Origin: Lingula anatina
Taxonomy: Eukaryota; Brachiopoda; Lingulata; Lingulida; Lingulidae
Assembly (NCBI RefSeq): GCF_001039355.2
Contig: NW_019775968.1
Coordinates: 12,859-60,155, forward strand
Direction of reading: 5' to 3'
DNA length: 47,297 bases
Shown: one piece after another, positions 36,623 through 45,570 of the stretch
Layout of the letters: each line of letters starts with the position of its first letter
Position numbering within the stretch: position 1 is the first letter of the stretch
Position numbers and translations under genes: made by a program
Notes under the pieces: generated by a model
Database searches by the model: none
What the model was told of the DNA's origin: nothing
The model's input: only the letters and a program-made list of their open reading frames with translations

Positions 36623-36865
36623 TATAAAAGTAGACACAAAACGAGCCGGAGGGGATTGGAAACTGTGCAGTGCATGTGGTTGCTCGCGTTGCTTGCAATG
36701 GATTCACCTGTTATACGGTTACGAGAATACACACGTAGGCATGCCGCACCAATAAATGCACTAGCTCCATCAAAGCATCTCCCACACCATTACGACAAGA
36801 GTCAGTTCTACACGCGGCTTAAACAACAGACCAAATATCAATTACATTTGATCCATGTGATTTAA
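36623..36865 (+). promoter_or_regulatory. Orphan copy of the 44-kb promoter and start codon, fused to gene D
   Basis: TATAAAAG at 36623-36630 and the following GTAGACACAAAACGAGCC, GGGGATTGGAAACTGTGCAG and ATGGATTCACC (ATG at 36698) copy 43946-44031. Similarity to the receptor gene stops about 11-35 bp after the ATG, where the sequence joins the gene D duplication near 36735. The resulting frame (36698-36865, 55 codons, MDSPVIRLREYTRRHAAPIN...) runs antisense across gene D's EGF exon. It has no signal peptide. I treat it as promoter capture; protein output is unknown. Confidence 0.55.
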
Positions 36866-37338
36866 GTGTACATAGGAGACATTATATGCACTTTGAATAT
36901 GCTAAATTTATATTTAACCCTAGATACATATTTTTTACATCGTCACAGCTTGAATGCATTCACTGAGTCTGTGCACCTTATCGAAATCATATCAAACTAA
37001 TCAAACCCCATCATATTTACCGTAGGCTAGGGGAATTTATAATTCCATTATCCATAAATATTTCAGTTGACTATTTATTCATTTATATTATTTTTTTTGT
37101 GTGGGGGGGGGAGAGGTGGTAATAAGCTCGAGGCTGACCAATGTGATAATGGAAAAATACCTGGTCTTTTTGCTCCCATTCCTGAACCCCAATGTGAAAA
37201 CAAGGAAACGAACTACAGGTATGATCTAAATAATAAATTGCTCTTTACTTACCGAAAGTATAAATTGAATAGCGACTAAAGACGTCACTTGCCATGAATC
37301 CAAAAACAAGAGTGGAGAAGAACAGAAACACTTCCATG
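36711..37338 (-). CDS. Truncated secreted EGF-family peptide (gene D), inverted copy
   Basis: The signal-peptide exon 37253-37338 (ATG at 37337) encodes MEVFLFFSTLVFGFMASD, clearly related to the A/B leader, and ends in phase 1 at a GTAAG donor. The EGF exon begins at 36817 after TTTAAG and reads ACRTDSCRNGVGDALMELVH, running open to TAA at 36711-36713, for a 63-aa product. Only the first part of the EGF survives. The distal exon is replaced near 36735 by the captured receptor promoter. The UTR exon and promoter at 37604-37740 are intact. Differences from gene C in this exon are mostly amino-acid changing (I/R, P/S, L/R, E/G, K/E). A short secreted peptide or a pseudogene are both possible. 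Confidence 0.4.
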
Positions 37339-37603
37339 CTAAAAACAAAAGTTCAGCCGTGAAAATTATTTATTACGAATTGTCTGTGTGATGGTATGCT
37401 CGTCCACTTTGTTGCTTCTCGTCTCAGACAATATTCACGATATCAGAGGCACGTATCCATACCTTCTGTCTGACATATACCGGAAGAAAATAATATTTCT
37501 GCCCTCAATGTGCAGATACCGATGTGCAGTTAGATCTTTACCATAAATAAAGGGAGACCGGCACTGATTAAATCATTTTCCTTTAGTGTAGATAAAAACT
37601 TAC

Positions 37604-37740
37604 CTCGTTTTTACAAACTGAAATTAACTCGGATAATGAGACTTCTCAGAGTAAGTCTGTCTTACTTTACGCACTGCCAGTACGTGTCAAGCCACCTCCT
37701 ATACGTGATATACGTGTCACACGACAAACAAACCAATAAC
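37604..37740 (-). promoter_or_regulatory. Promoter and non-coding first exon of gene D
   Basis: In reverse complement it reads ATTGGTTTGTTTGTC, GGCTTGACACGTACTGGCAG, GAGAAGTCTCATTATCCGAG and AAAAACGAG|GTAAGT. It closely matches the C promoter at 32050-32170 and resembles that of gene A. The donor lies at 37598-37603. Confidence 0.55.
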
Positions 37741-38924
37741 GGTCGTGAAGAAGCTTTTGGTCTTAACTAAAACAGAGGAAACGAGTTTCTTCCATCCTCG
37801 GTCTAAATATCATTCTCTGAGTTCCCCTGTGTGTATTTAAGATGCCGAGTGTCGCTAGTAGTGGTGAATATATATCCGAAGTCAACATTACAGAATACGC
37901 CTTCTAAGCTCTCGTAATTTCAGAACATCATCAATTTATGCACTGAATATACCGCATGAAACGATAATGGATACCACTATAACGCTTATGAAAATATAAA
38001 ATTGGTAATACAAATGGAAAATGTGCTTGTTTACTTCTCTTGTACTGGCCCAGGATTATTCTGGATTAGATACTTAGTAATCTGAAATTAAATCATTATG
38101 TTATGAAAACTGTGTAGCGTGTTCTAACTATTTCAGATACGTCAAATGGCGTAGGTGCGTGAACTATGTCAACTATGCCAAGGAAAATATAAGTTTACTG
38201 TAAGATATGACACACTTATCGCCCAGTGAGAGAGCATTGGAACATGAAGAGAAGCCACGGAAGTACGGCCGCTAAACGTTGACGTTTCCATGTTGTTCCA
38301 AAGACGCGTCGTTTTAAAATTACACACAAGGGAATTTTTCATAACATTCTGTGGTAAAAGTCCAATCAGAGGACTGGAGTTCACTTTGACCTCAGGTCAA
38401 CTAACAGTTTCTGGTAATAGCGCACGATCACATGACAAATAGTAACACAATAGTAATATTCAGAATAGTACATGTAACTGGCCAATCAGAGGCCTACAAT
38501 TTTACATTACCTCTGTTCTGAAATGACTTCAGGGTGTACATATGTAGATCTAGATATCATTGGCAGGTTTTGGGGGTGTCATGCTGTTCTGACCACTCCT
38601 CTTCGGTTCTCGAAATAAAAGTAGAATTTTGACTAGCTGAATCAAAGTTCTAAACCCAAACGAATGGCACCGTGCGCCCTCCAGGGAAGCGAGGGTCGGC
38701 TTCACGTCCGAGGCATGTGATTCCTAAAAAAACGGCTCCTTCTTTCAAATAATCCTGTAATCCCCCCTGTATTTGGAAGGTCGTGTTATTCCGAAACTCA
38801 AAGTTGTCTTTCTGCGTACATACACATATTGCTTAACAGCTATAATAAAACAAATAGTGCACAGCCCTTCGTATCGGGATCCCAACCTTCTTCACTGAAC
38901 ACTGCCGTGTAAATTCAATTCAGG

Positions 38925-39027
38925 ACGGTGCACTGTTTGTAGTTATTATAAAGTTAATAATTTTAATTTTAATTAATTTTAAGTATTTTTAATTTTAAGT
39001 TTATAATAACTACAAACAGTGCACCGT
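38925..39027. repeat. Hairpin with 28-bp perfect stem
   Basis: ACGGTGCACTGTTTGTAG..., 28 bp at 38925-38952, is the exact reverse complement of 39000-39027. The 47-bp loop is almost pure A/T with its own short inverted repeats. It could be a miniature transposon or a cruciform-forming site. It is absent from the C duplicate. Confidence 0.9.
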
Positions 39028-39141
39028 GACAGTGACAGTTTTTATAAACTTAATAATTTTAGTCAAAAACAGTTCATTTGACTTTTGTTCCGTCCACTAG
39101 CCGGGGTTTTAAACTGAAAGTTATTTCAGAATCTTAGACCC

Positions 39142-39328
39142 CATTCCCAGAGATTTTAGATCGATCTATTCCTGGGGAGTCTCACTAGATTACTGACAGC
39201 TTAGCCAGCTTAAGCGTCTGTCCCTCCTACTAAAAGTTGTAAGGGGGTAATTAACTATGGTGCGCGCTTGGCTGACTGCAATTTAGCGTGAACCCCCATC
39301 TCTGGATCGATCTAAATCTCTGGGAATG
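39142..39328. mobile_element. MITE with CATTCCCAGAGATTT termini, 187 bp
   Basis: CATTCCCAGAGATTTTAGAT on the left pairs with ATCTAAATCTCTGGGAATG on the right, each containing GATCGATC. A fragment with the same right end lies at 33703-33778 in the C copy. Superfamily not assigned. Confidence 0.75.
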
Positions 39329-39487
39329 CACCCTTATATGAGATTTTAATCCGTAACATTTCAACCGAATGCTTCGTAAAGTATCGGCATTATTATTATC
39401 ATCATTATTTTCATAATTATTTTGTTGTTGTTACGCTTTTTTTTATTCAGACAGTGTTTGTAACCACCATCCTATTTCAATACTTAA

Positions 39488-39825
39488 AGCAATAATAACT
39501 CTTCGTTTCGGCCAAAAAATGAATTTTACTGGAGTAAACAACAATTTTTCCATACTTTCCAATGGTTAATGAATCCATTTTTACATTCAAAGTTGGCCCC
39601 TGGTTTTTTTTCTAAAAAGTTTGTTTTTTTGTTAAAATCTCTTAAGAGATTTTAACAGAGTATAGCCATCAATGGAGGTCACGTGGTCTAAAGACAAGCT
39701 CAGATATCAGAATAATAGCTATAACTACTGTTTTTGTGGTAAAACAGAATATATTATATTTCTATGAGTTATTCACAAGGTTTTTATTGTGAAATATAGA
39801 TCTCATACGAAGAGTTATTATCCCT
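39488..39825. mobile_element. piggyBac-type MITE with TTAA duplication, 338 bp
   Basis: TTAA at 39484-39487 and 39826-39829 flank the inverted termini AGCAATAATAACTCTTCGT and ACGAAGAGTTATTATCCCT. The sister unit reads CAATACTTAAGTGCATC at 33927-33943, the exact empty site with one TTAA. It contains the 26-bp palindrome at 39631-39656. No transposase. TTAA specificity is the hallmark of piggyBac. Confidence 0.85.
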
Positions 39826-40635
39826 TTAAGTGCATCTTCTCAACTTCTATACGCAGGCTAGGGACATGTATTCTACCATAACCTCAAAGTGAGTTACTTT
39901 CATTATGGGATGGAACCAAACCATCCTTATTGCCAAACCAGCCTTATTGTCCAAAATGATTTCAAATCAGATCGACTAAATTACTATACCCCAGTGCTCG
40001 TTGGGGATTCTTATTACTTCCCAAAATAAAAGTTAAGCCTTAAGTTTATTATCACATGCGTGATAAGAGGAAAAGTATTGCAATTCAACAACGCCTCGGA
40101 CGTCATAATTCATTATCGACACAAGTGATCTCCTTAATTAATATCAAGGTGCTAAGTAGGATGTCAAGTAGAGGGTCCTAGACTCTCAGTCTGTGAAACA
40201 ACGTCTCTGCTTGATTCCGTGACAGAAACAGCAAACAAGTTTTCGATAAAGAATAAGAATACAAAGAAGATGAAATAAAGACAATTAAAATACAAATGGA
40301 AATGGTAAGCCGTACAGGATACGTTTTTAAATGTGCATGTACACTGTAAAAAACAGTGTCTGGCATTTAAATACATAAAACATACGTTAAGCACCTATGC
40401 GCATTTAGAAATATTTGTAAAAGCTAAACATGTATAGCTTTTCAAGCGTTTCACAGAAGAAAATGCTAGACACGTTGGCAGTGTTACACGTTTAGCTATG
40501 TGTTGAGCTTCACCGGTATATGAATCTATAATAAGTCTATCACAAGCTAAGCACATTGGCTAAGCTCGTGAGACTGCTAAACATATGGAGCTGCTTTCAG
40601 TGTGGAATTCCTAAACGCGTGGAGCTGCTGAACAA

Positions 40636-40769
40636 TACCCTCTACCAGGGCTGCAGTTATTGTGGACATTTTTTGCTGAGGCGACATCAGACCAAAATGG
40701 CTTTCTATTTATCAAGAGACACAATTGTGAATATCTGTGAAAATCAATCTGTGTCCCTGGTAGAGGGTA
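40636..40769. mobile_element. Nested MITE with 8-9 bp target duplication, 134 bp
   Basis: TACCCTCTACCAGGG and CCCTGGTAGAGGGTA are perfect 15-bp inverted termini. GCTGAACAA flanks both sides (40627-40635 and 40770-40778). The perfect termini and duplication mark a young insertion inside the older 2.08-kb element. An 8-bp duplication would fit hAT. Confidence 0.85.
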
Positions 40770-40882
40770 GCTGAACAACACGTTTAGCTTTTCAAGCTTC
40801 TTTCAGAAGAAATAAAAAATGTTTAACATGCTTAGAAGTGTTGCACTTTTAGCTAAGTGATTAGTTTCACCGGTCCCATAAG

Positions 40883-40960
40883 TTTATTAAAAGGCTCAAC
40901 AATTTGGCTTAACACTTCCTCTTTATTAAAAGGCTCAACAATTTGGCTTAACACTTCCTG
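40883..40960. repeat. Two-copy tandem repeat, period 39 bp
   Basis: TTTATTAAAAGGCTCAACAA starts at 40883 and 40922. The two copies are essentially identical. Confidence 0.9.
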
Positions 40961-42180
40961 TTGTAAACGTGTGGAGCTGTTGAAGGGGTAGAGCGGCCTG
41001 CCCGAATGCTTGGTGTCCTTCCTTGCAGTAACGTGTGCTTATATGAAATAGGCCTTTTAAAGATGCATACAAAGTCATTTTTGCCACAAAAACCAACCAA
41101 ATGCCACCATATAGTTTCAAACAGTACAATTAAGAAAAATGCCAGAAGGCATTGTTTAATATTACCCGAAAAATGAATTTTGAATGGATTTTTCTGCTAG
41201 CTTACTATCCTGTATATACATGGGGCAGAAAAGCAGGTCACATAAGTAGGTTAAATTTCTAACCAAAAATTTAAAGAGCAGTCTAAAGCTCTTTTATTGC
41301 TGATCGAGTGATTTATTCAGTTTGTCCCTTGGCCCTTGGTCGTATTTATTTGAGCCGTATAAGAATCTAGTAGAATTGGTTTATATGTGTTACTGCCAAC
41401 CCACGCTAGACCGATGCTCGGTTCATATGTACCTTTAAGTAATAATCCAAATAACAAATAACGTTTTTTTACGACGTTATCAGATGGTTACATGCTGGTA
41501 ATGGTATAGAAGAACATTATGGTAACGTTATGGGTGTTTTTAACTCCATGCAAAATGATGTATAATAACGTTATAATTTGTAGAAAGATCCGAAGACCAT
41601 TTCTACAAAATTTTATAATATCGTTATTTTGTGGAGTTTTATCAGCGTTTTTATAACATTCTGGAAAAACATTATATAATTTTTTGAAAACCTTTTTATA
41701 AATAACCGAAACACGTCTTATGCTGTTTGAACTACAGTTATCGGTTAATTCCAAAATGGGCTTGAGGTTAGTCGGCGACTAGATTGTAGAATATTCGGAC
41801 TATCGGTACCGAAATAACCAGCATGTGATGAAAGCTTAAATAAATTATTATAATGAATATCCCACCATCATCCTGATGTTCTATTGTTCATTACTTCCGG
41901 AAAAAATAAATAGACATCAATACCGTAACACATTTTATCAAAATATGAAAAAAAGGTGTTTTAAAATAAAAGTAATTGTTGCTTCGTGTCTTTAGTGAAC
42001 TAGTGAATTTTCCTAAATACATTTTCAGAAATACATTCCAATTAACTTCCTCGAATGGTCAGCTAGCACAAGGATGAATAAGTCTAGCTGTAAATGTGAA
42101 GGCATGAAGTCAACGAGGTTGACAGTTCACAGTACCCTGTTATAGATAGAGATAGCTATAGCAGTTAAAGGTGACCGTGA

Positions 42181-42207
42181 CTCTCTGTGTGTGTGTGTGT
42201 GTGTGTG
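42181..42207. repeat. (TG)n microsatellite
   Basis: A short TG run inside the 2.08-kb transposon. Confidence 0.85.
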
Positions 42208-43455
42208 GCTAAAACAGTTGAAACCCTTAGCACCTAAAAATTAAACCAATACACCCTACGTATATTAGGCGTCAAACGCGTCACACTGCTAAACACATTC
42301 GGTCTGAAAGTGTATCATGTTATGGAGCTAAACGTGCTTAGGAGTTAAACGTGTCGAAAAAATGAGACAAAACAGGCGCTTAGAAATGTGTTTAGGAGCT
42401 AAACACTGTTTTTACAGTGTAGGTAGCAGATTGAGGACTTAATCGAGTTTCAATCACCACTGTATGTGACGTACCTGTGTATGTCAAATACAGCACATTT
42501 ATCTTTGGTTCTACTCACTTGCCAAGGTTTGAAATTAGTAACTCTCCAGTATTTCAGAATCGTGTTTCGGCTTAAAATTCGAAGCATTTTAATCGAATGT
42601 CGCAAACAGTAGCGTCATTATTATTATTTTAATTACAAAATGATGCCATTTTTTTACAGACAGTGTTTGTAACCACCATCCTATTCCAATATATACTGAA
42701 GTGCATTCCCTTAACTTCTGTATGTGGTCTACGTACCCAACCATAACCTCTGCCAGTTGTTTTCTTTATCAAATGGAACCAAACCTCAAGCTTTATTGTC
42801 CAAAATTGATTTCAAATAAGATCGACTTAATGACTTTACTCCAGCACTTGTTGAGGGTTCATATTACTTTCCCAAATAAAACTTAATCTAAAGTTAATTA
42901 TCACGTGCATGATAAGAGGAAAAGTATTGCAATTCAACAACACATACAGCATCGCCATTATTATTTATTATTTATTATAATTTATGATAATTGTTATTAC
43001 ATTTCTTATTCAGACAGTGTTCGTAACCATCATCCTAACCCAATATTGAAGTGCATTTCCTCAACTTCTATATGTAGACAAGGTATCCAGCCATTACTTG
43101 TTAGTGAGTTGTTTTCACTAAAAAAATGAGCAAAATCTCAAGCTTAATTATCCAAAAATAATTTCAAATAAAATCGACTAAATTAGGTCTACTATACCCC
43201 ACTCGTTGGGGATTCTTATTACTTCCAAAAATAAAAGTTAATCTTAAGTTTATTATCGCAAAATGATAAGAGGAAGAGTATTGCAATTCAACAACGACAA
43301 CGTCATTATTCATTATTGACAGAAATCTTCCCAATAATTACACCAAGGTGTCAAGTAGAGGGTGCCAGACCCTCAGCCTGTGATACAACTTCCATACCTG
43401 ATTACATGAGTGAAAAAACAGAACACGCTTTCGATGAAGAATAAGATTACCAAAA

Positions 43456-43456
<1 letters not shown>

Positions 43457-43499
<43 letters not shown>
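43457..43499. repeat. (GA)n microsatellite
   Basis: GA repeats about 40 bp long, expanded relative to the short GAGAGAGA at 36160-36170 in the sister 5'-flank unit. Confidence 0.9.
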
Positions 43500-43502
<3 letters not shown>

Positions 43503-43945
43503 CAATTTTAATTTTGATTTAAAAACACAACTGAAAATAGAAAGACTTAATCGAGTTTTCAATAACCAAATGTAACAAAGCTTCATTTGTAAGAAGTTTA
43601 GAAAATTAACACTTAAGGTTAAAATATTTAAAGCTATGATGGAACTGAATTCGGTTACAATCTGTCTTGTTTTTACATCTTTTATACATTAAATAACTCG
43701 TATTGACAGCTATAACACACATTGAGACCCATGCAGTTTCAAGTCAAATGTATTTATCTGTCCAAACTGATGGCAACTACAATAAATCAACACATCTGAG
43801 TATATGTTAATATGAAATCTGCAATCTATTTGTCATTTCCGTTTTATCAACTATTTGGTGAAAATATCCTGTCAACAATAACCCTTATGTATTCTCCATA
43901 AACACCTTGCCGCTAAGGCACATGATTTGATAGCGTGCTGACCAC

Positions 43946-44020
43946 TATAAAAGTAGACACAAAACGAGCCAGAGGGGATTGGAAACTGTGCAGTGCACGT
44001 GATTGCTCGCGGTGTTTGCG
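43946..44020 (+). promoter_or_regulatory. TATA promoter and short leader of the receptor-like gene
   Basis: TATAAAAG at 43946-43953 is 75 bp upstream of the ATG at 44021, so the expected start near 43977 leaves a leader of roughly 45 nt. The block is conserved in the orphan copy at 36623-36700, which supports its identity. Confidence 0.6.
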
Positions 44021-45226
44021 ATGGATTCACCATTGCAATGTAAACTGCGCTTCTTCGTGTCGTTCCTACTTTTCCTCCAAGGAGTTTTGGGCGCGGACAG
44101 GCAAAGTGATCCACAGGAAGGGCTCAACATGGCGGCCAACCAAACCGACCCCGGTGCTCCCATCTTGCTCAGTCCTGTCTTAATTCACCGTGATTCAACG
44201 GAAGATTTCATTCACAATGACGGCAACAGAGATTCGCCTTCACACGACCTGTCAACAAGTACCTCAGCAAGGCCCATTTTCACCAAATCCTCTTCAGGCA
44301 TGGAAAACGCTGATGTGGATGAACCGGCGACGATTGCTCTACGAGAGAAAGTGTCCAATGACGAGACAAATTTATCTTGGAAAGCAACGACAGCTCCCTT
44401 TCCGTTCGTCACGAGAGGAGAGACAAGTAGAGATCGAAGGAAAAGGAACATGCCTGACACAGCTTTTACAGTGGTCCCAACAACATCTGGCGAACCAACA
44501 CCGACTCCATGGAACAGCTCTTCATTTCCTCTTAATTTGCCCAACAAGTTCTGTGCAAATAGAATAGTTATCCAGACATGGTGCTACTGCGACGAATTTT
44601 GCTTTCTGTTTCAAGACTGTTGTTTTGACTGCAAAAACCCTTTGCCATTGGCGGGAGTGCGCTTAAACCCAAGTAACATTGAATGCCTCTTGCAGTCTAC
44701 AGCTATTTTTAGAGGACTTCAGGTCCAACACTTCTGGATGGTGACTTCATGCCCAGAGGAATGGCCCTATGACACCGTTCGATCTAAATGCGAAGGGCCG
44801 CGAAATACCAGTAAAACTGACCGCCTTGTTCCAGTGTCCGATTCTGCAACTAACTTGACATTTCATAACAAATACTGTGCAATGTGCCACGGCTTATCAG
44901 CTACCCAACCATGGGAATTTTACATAACATGTGCCAGTGTTTTATCATTTGTTGATAAAATTTTTAACTTTACTCATACAGACGATATTGTGGAGCAAGC
45001 CAGATCAACCGAAGGATGTGCGTTGCTCTTTCATCCTCCGCCCAAGCCTCCCGCTAGGCCGTGCATTCCAACCGAATTTATGCCGATTATGACAACATCA
45101 AATGGAGACGTCGTGACGCGTCAGTGTCGCAGAGACGCCGACCCAGAGCACAAGCAACATTGTTCGTCAGGCTTTGTAGCCTACCAAAGAGCTACGTGCC
45201 GGACATTACACAATGTTCCGATCAAG
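44021..45226 (+). CDS. Receptor-like ectodomain with somatomedin-B knot (first exon; 3' part outside window)
   Basis: The ATG at 44021 (MDSPLQCKLRFF) gives 402 residues in one exon, ending ATCAAG|GTGAGT at 45226 in phase 0. Reading on meets a stop at 45269, in the intron. Residues 8-24 are a signal peptide. Residues 25-170 are low-complexity, S/T-rich and N-glycosylatable, with a basic RRKR at 139-142 like a furin site. Residues 178-204 form a somatomedin-B-like knot (CYCDEFCFLFQDCCFDC). Later come CPEEWPYD (244-251), NKYCAMCHG (283-291) and several paired cysteines to 393. SMB plus KYCAMC in this order is known to me from invertebrate adhesion/methuselah-like GPCR N-termini, so downstream exons probably encode the transmembrane part. 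That part is not in view; a Penelope-like element lies in the following sequence. A secreted protein is the alternative. Confidence 0.7.
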
Positions 45227-45504
45227 GTGAGTTCTACGTGTAGGTCCATTTTTTCAGCAGAATTAAAGTGAAACATAAAGTAAGATCACCATGATCATTA
45301 AACAGAAACAATAGATTAACAAGCACTCAGAGAGCGTAGGCATCCACCATGGACTCTCCAATGATACATTTTGTTAATTGAGAGCACATCCACTTCAAAA
45401 CGTTGGTCAAGATTTTGGTCGTATGGTGAAAAATCCTTTAAAATTATAGTACGCGGCCGGCGACCTCCTTGCTATTGTCGCGTTATTGGTGCGTAGGCCA
45501 GTAA

Positions 45505-45511
<7 letters not shown>

Positions 45512-45562
<51 letters not shown>

Positions 45563-45570
45563 ATAATAAA
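45512..45570. repeat. (AT)n / (AAT)n tract at the 3' end of the Penelope-like element
   Basis: About 48 bp of AT followed by TAATAATAATAA lies just beyond the element's 3' region. It may be a pre-existing insertion target or made on insertion. Confidence 0.8.

Larger units (their letters stand above)
40342..42419. mobile_element. 2.08-kb TA-flanked transposon (Tc1/mariner-like ends), nested MITE inside
   Basis: The ends are CACTGTAAAAAACAGTG and ACTGTTTTTACAGTG, bordered by TA on each side. The sister unit at 34435-34455 (CATGTAGGTAGCAG) is the empty site with a single TA. Both ends carry GCTAAACRYG-like subterminal repeats in inverted arrangement, and the centre has AACGTTAT-rich sequence. 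No transposase frame was recognised, so it is non-autonomous. The TA duplication suggests Tc1/mariner, but the size and subterminal repeats would also suit another family. Confidence 0.7.
33455..44050. repeat. Repeated partial copies of the 44-kb gene's 5' flank
   Basis: The landmarks, in order, are TTATTCAGACAGTGTT, GTAACCA.CATCCTA, CCCCA...CTCGTTGGGGATTCTTATTACTTCC, GATAAGAGGAA.AGTATT, CAATTCAACAACG, CTGATTCC.TGAC and CTTTCGAT. They recur in units near 33.83-34.86, 35.03-36.72, 39.43-40.33 (continued at 42.42), 42.65-42.94 and 42.95-44.05 kb, with a partial one at 33.46-33.71. Only the last two full-length copies (36.6 and 43.9 kb) reach the TATA box. The gene at 44.02 kb is downstream of the final unit. 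Confidence 0.75.

Noticed and set aside
44003-44020. Upstream TTG as a start for the receptor-like gene
   Set aside because: The in-frame ATG at 44021 is conserved in the 36698 copy and leads directly into the signal peptide. A TTG start is unlikely in an animal gene.
43872-44163. Minus-strand frames across the receptor promoter and first codons
   Set aside because: No motif or splice evidence. They are shadows of the plus-strand exon and its leader.
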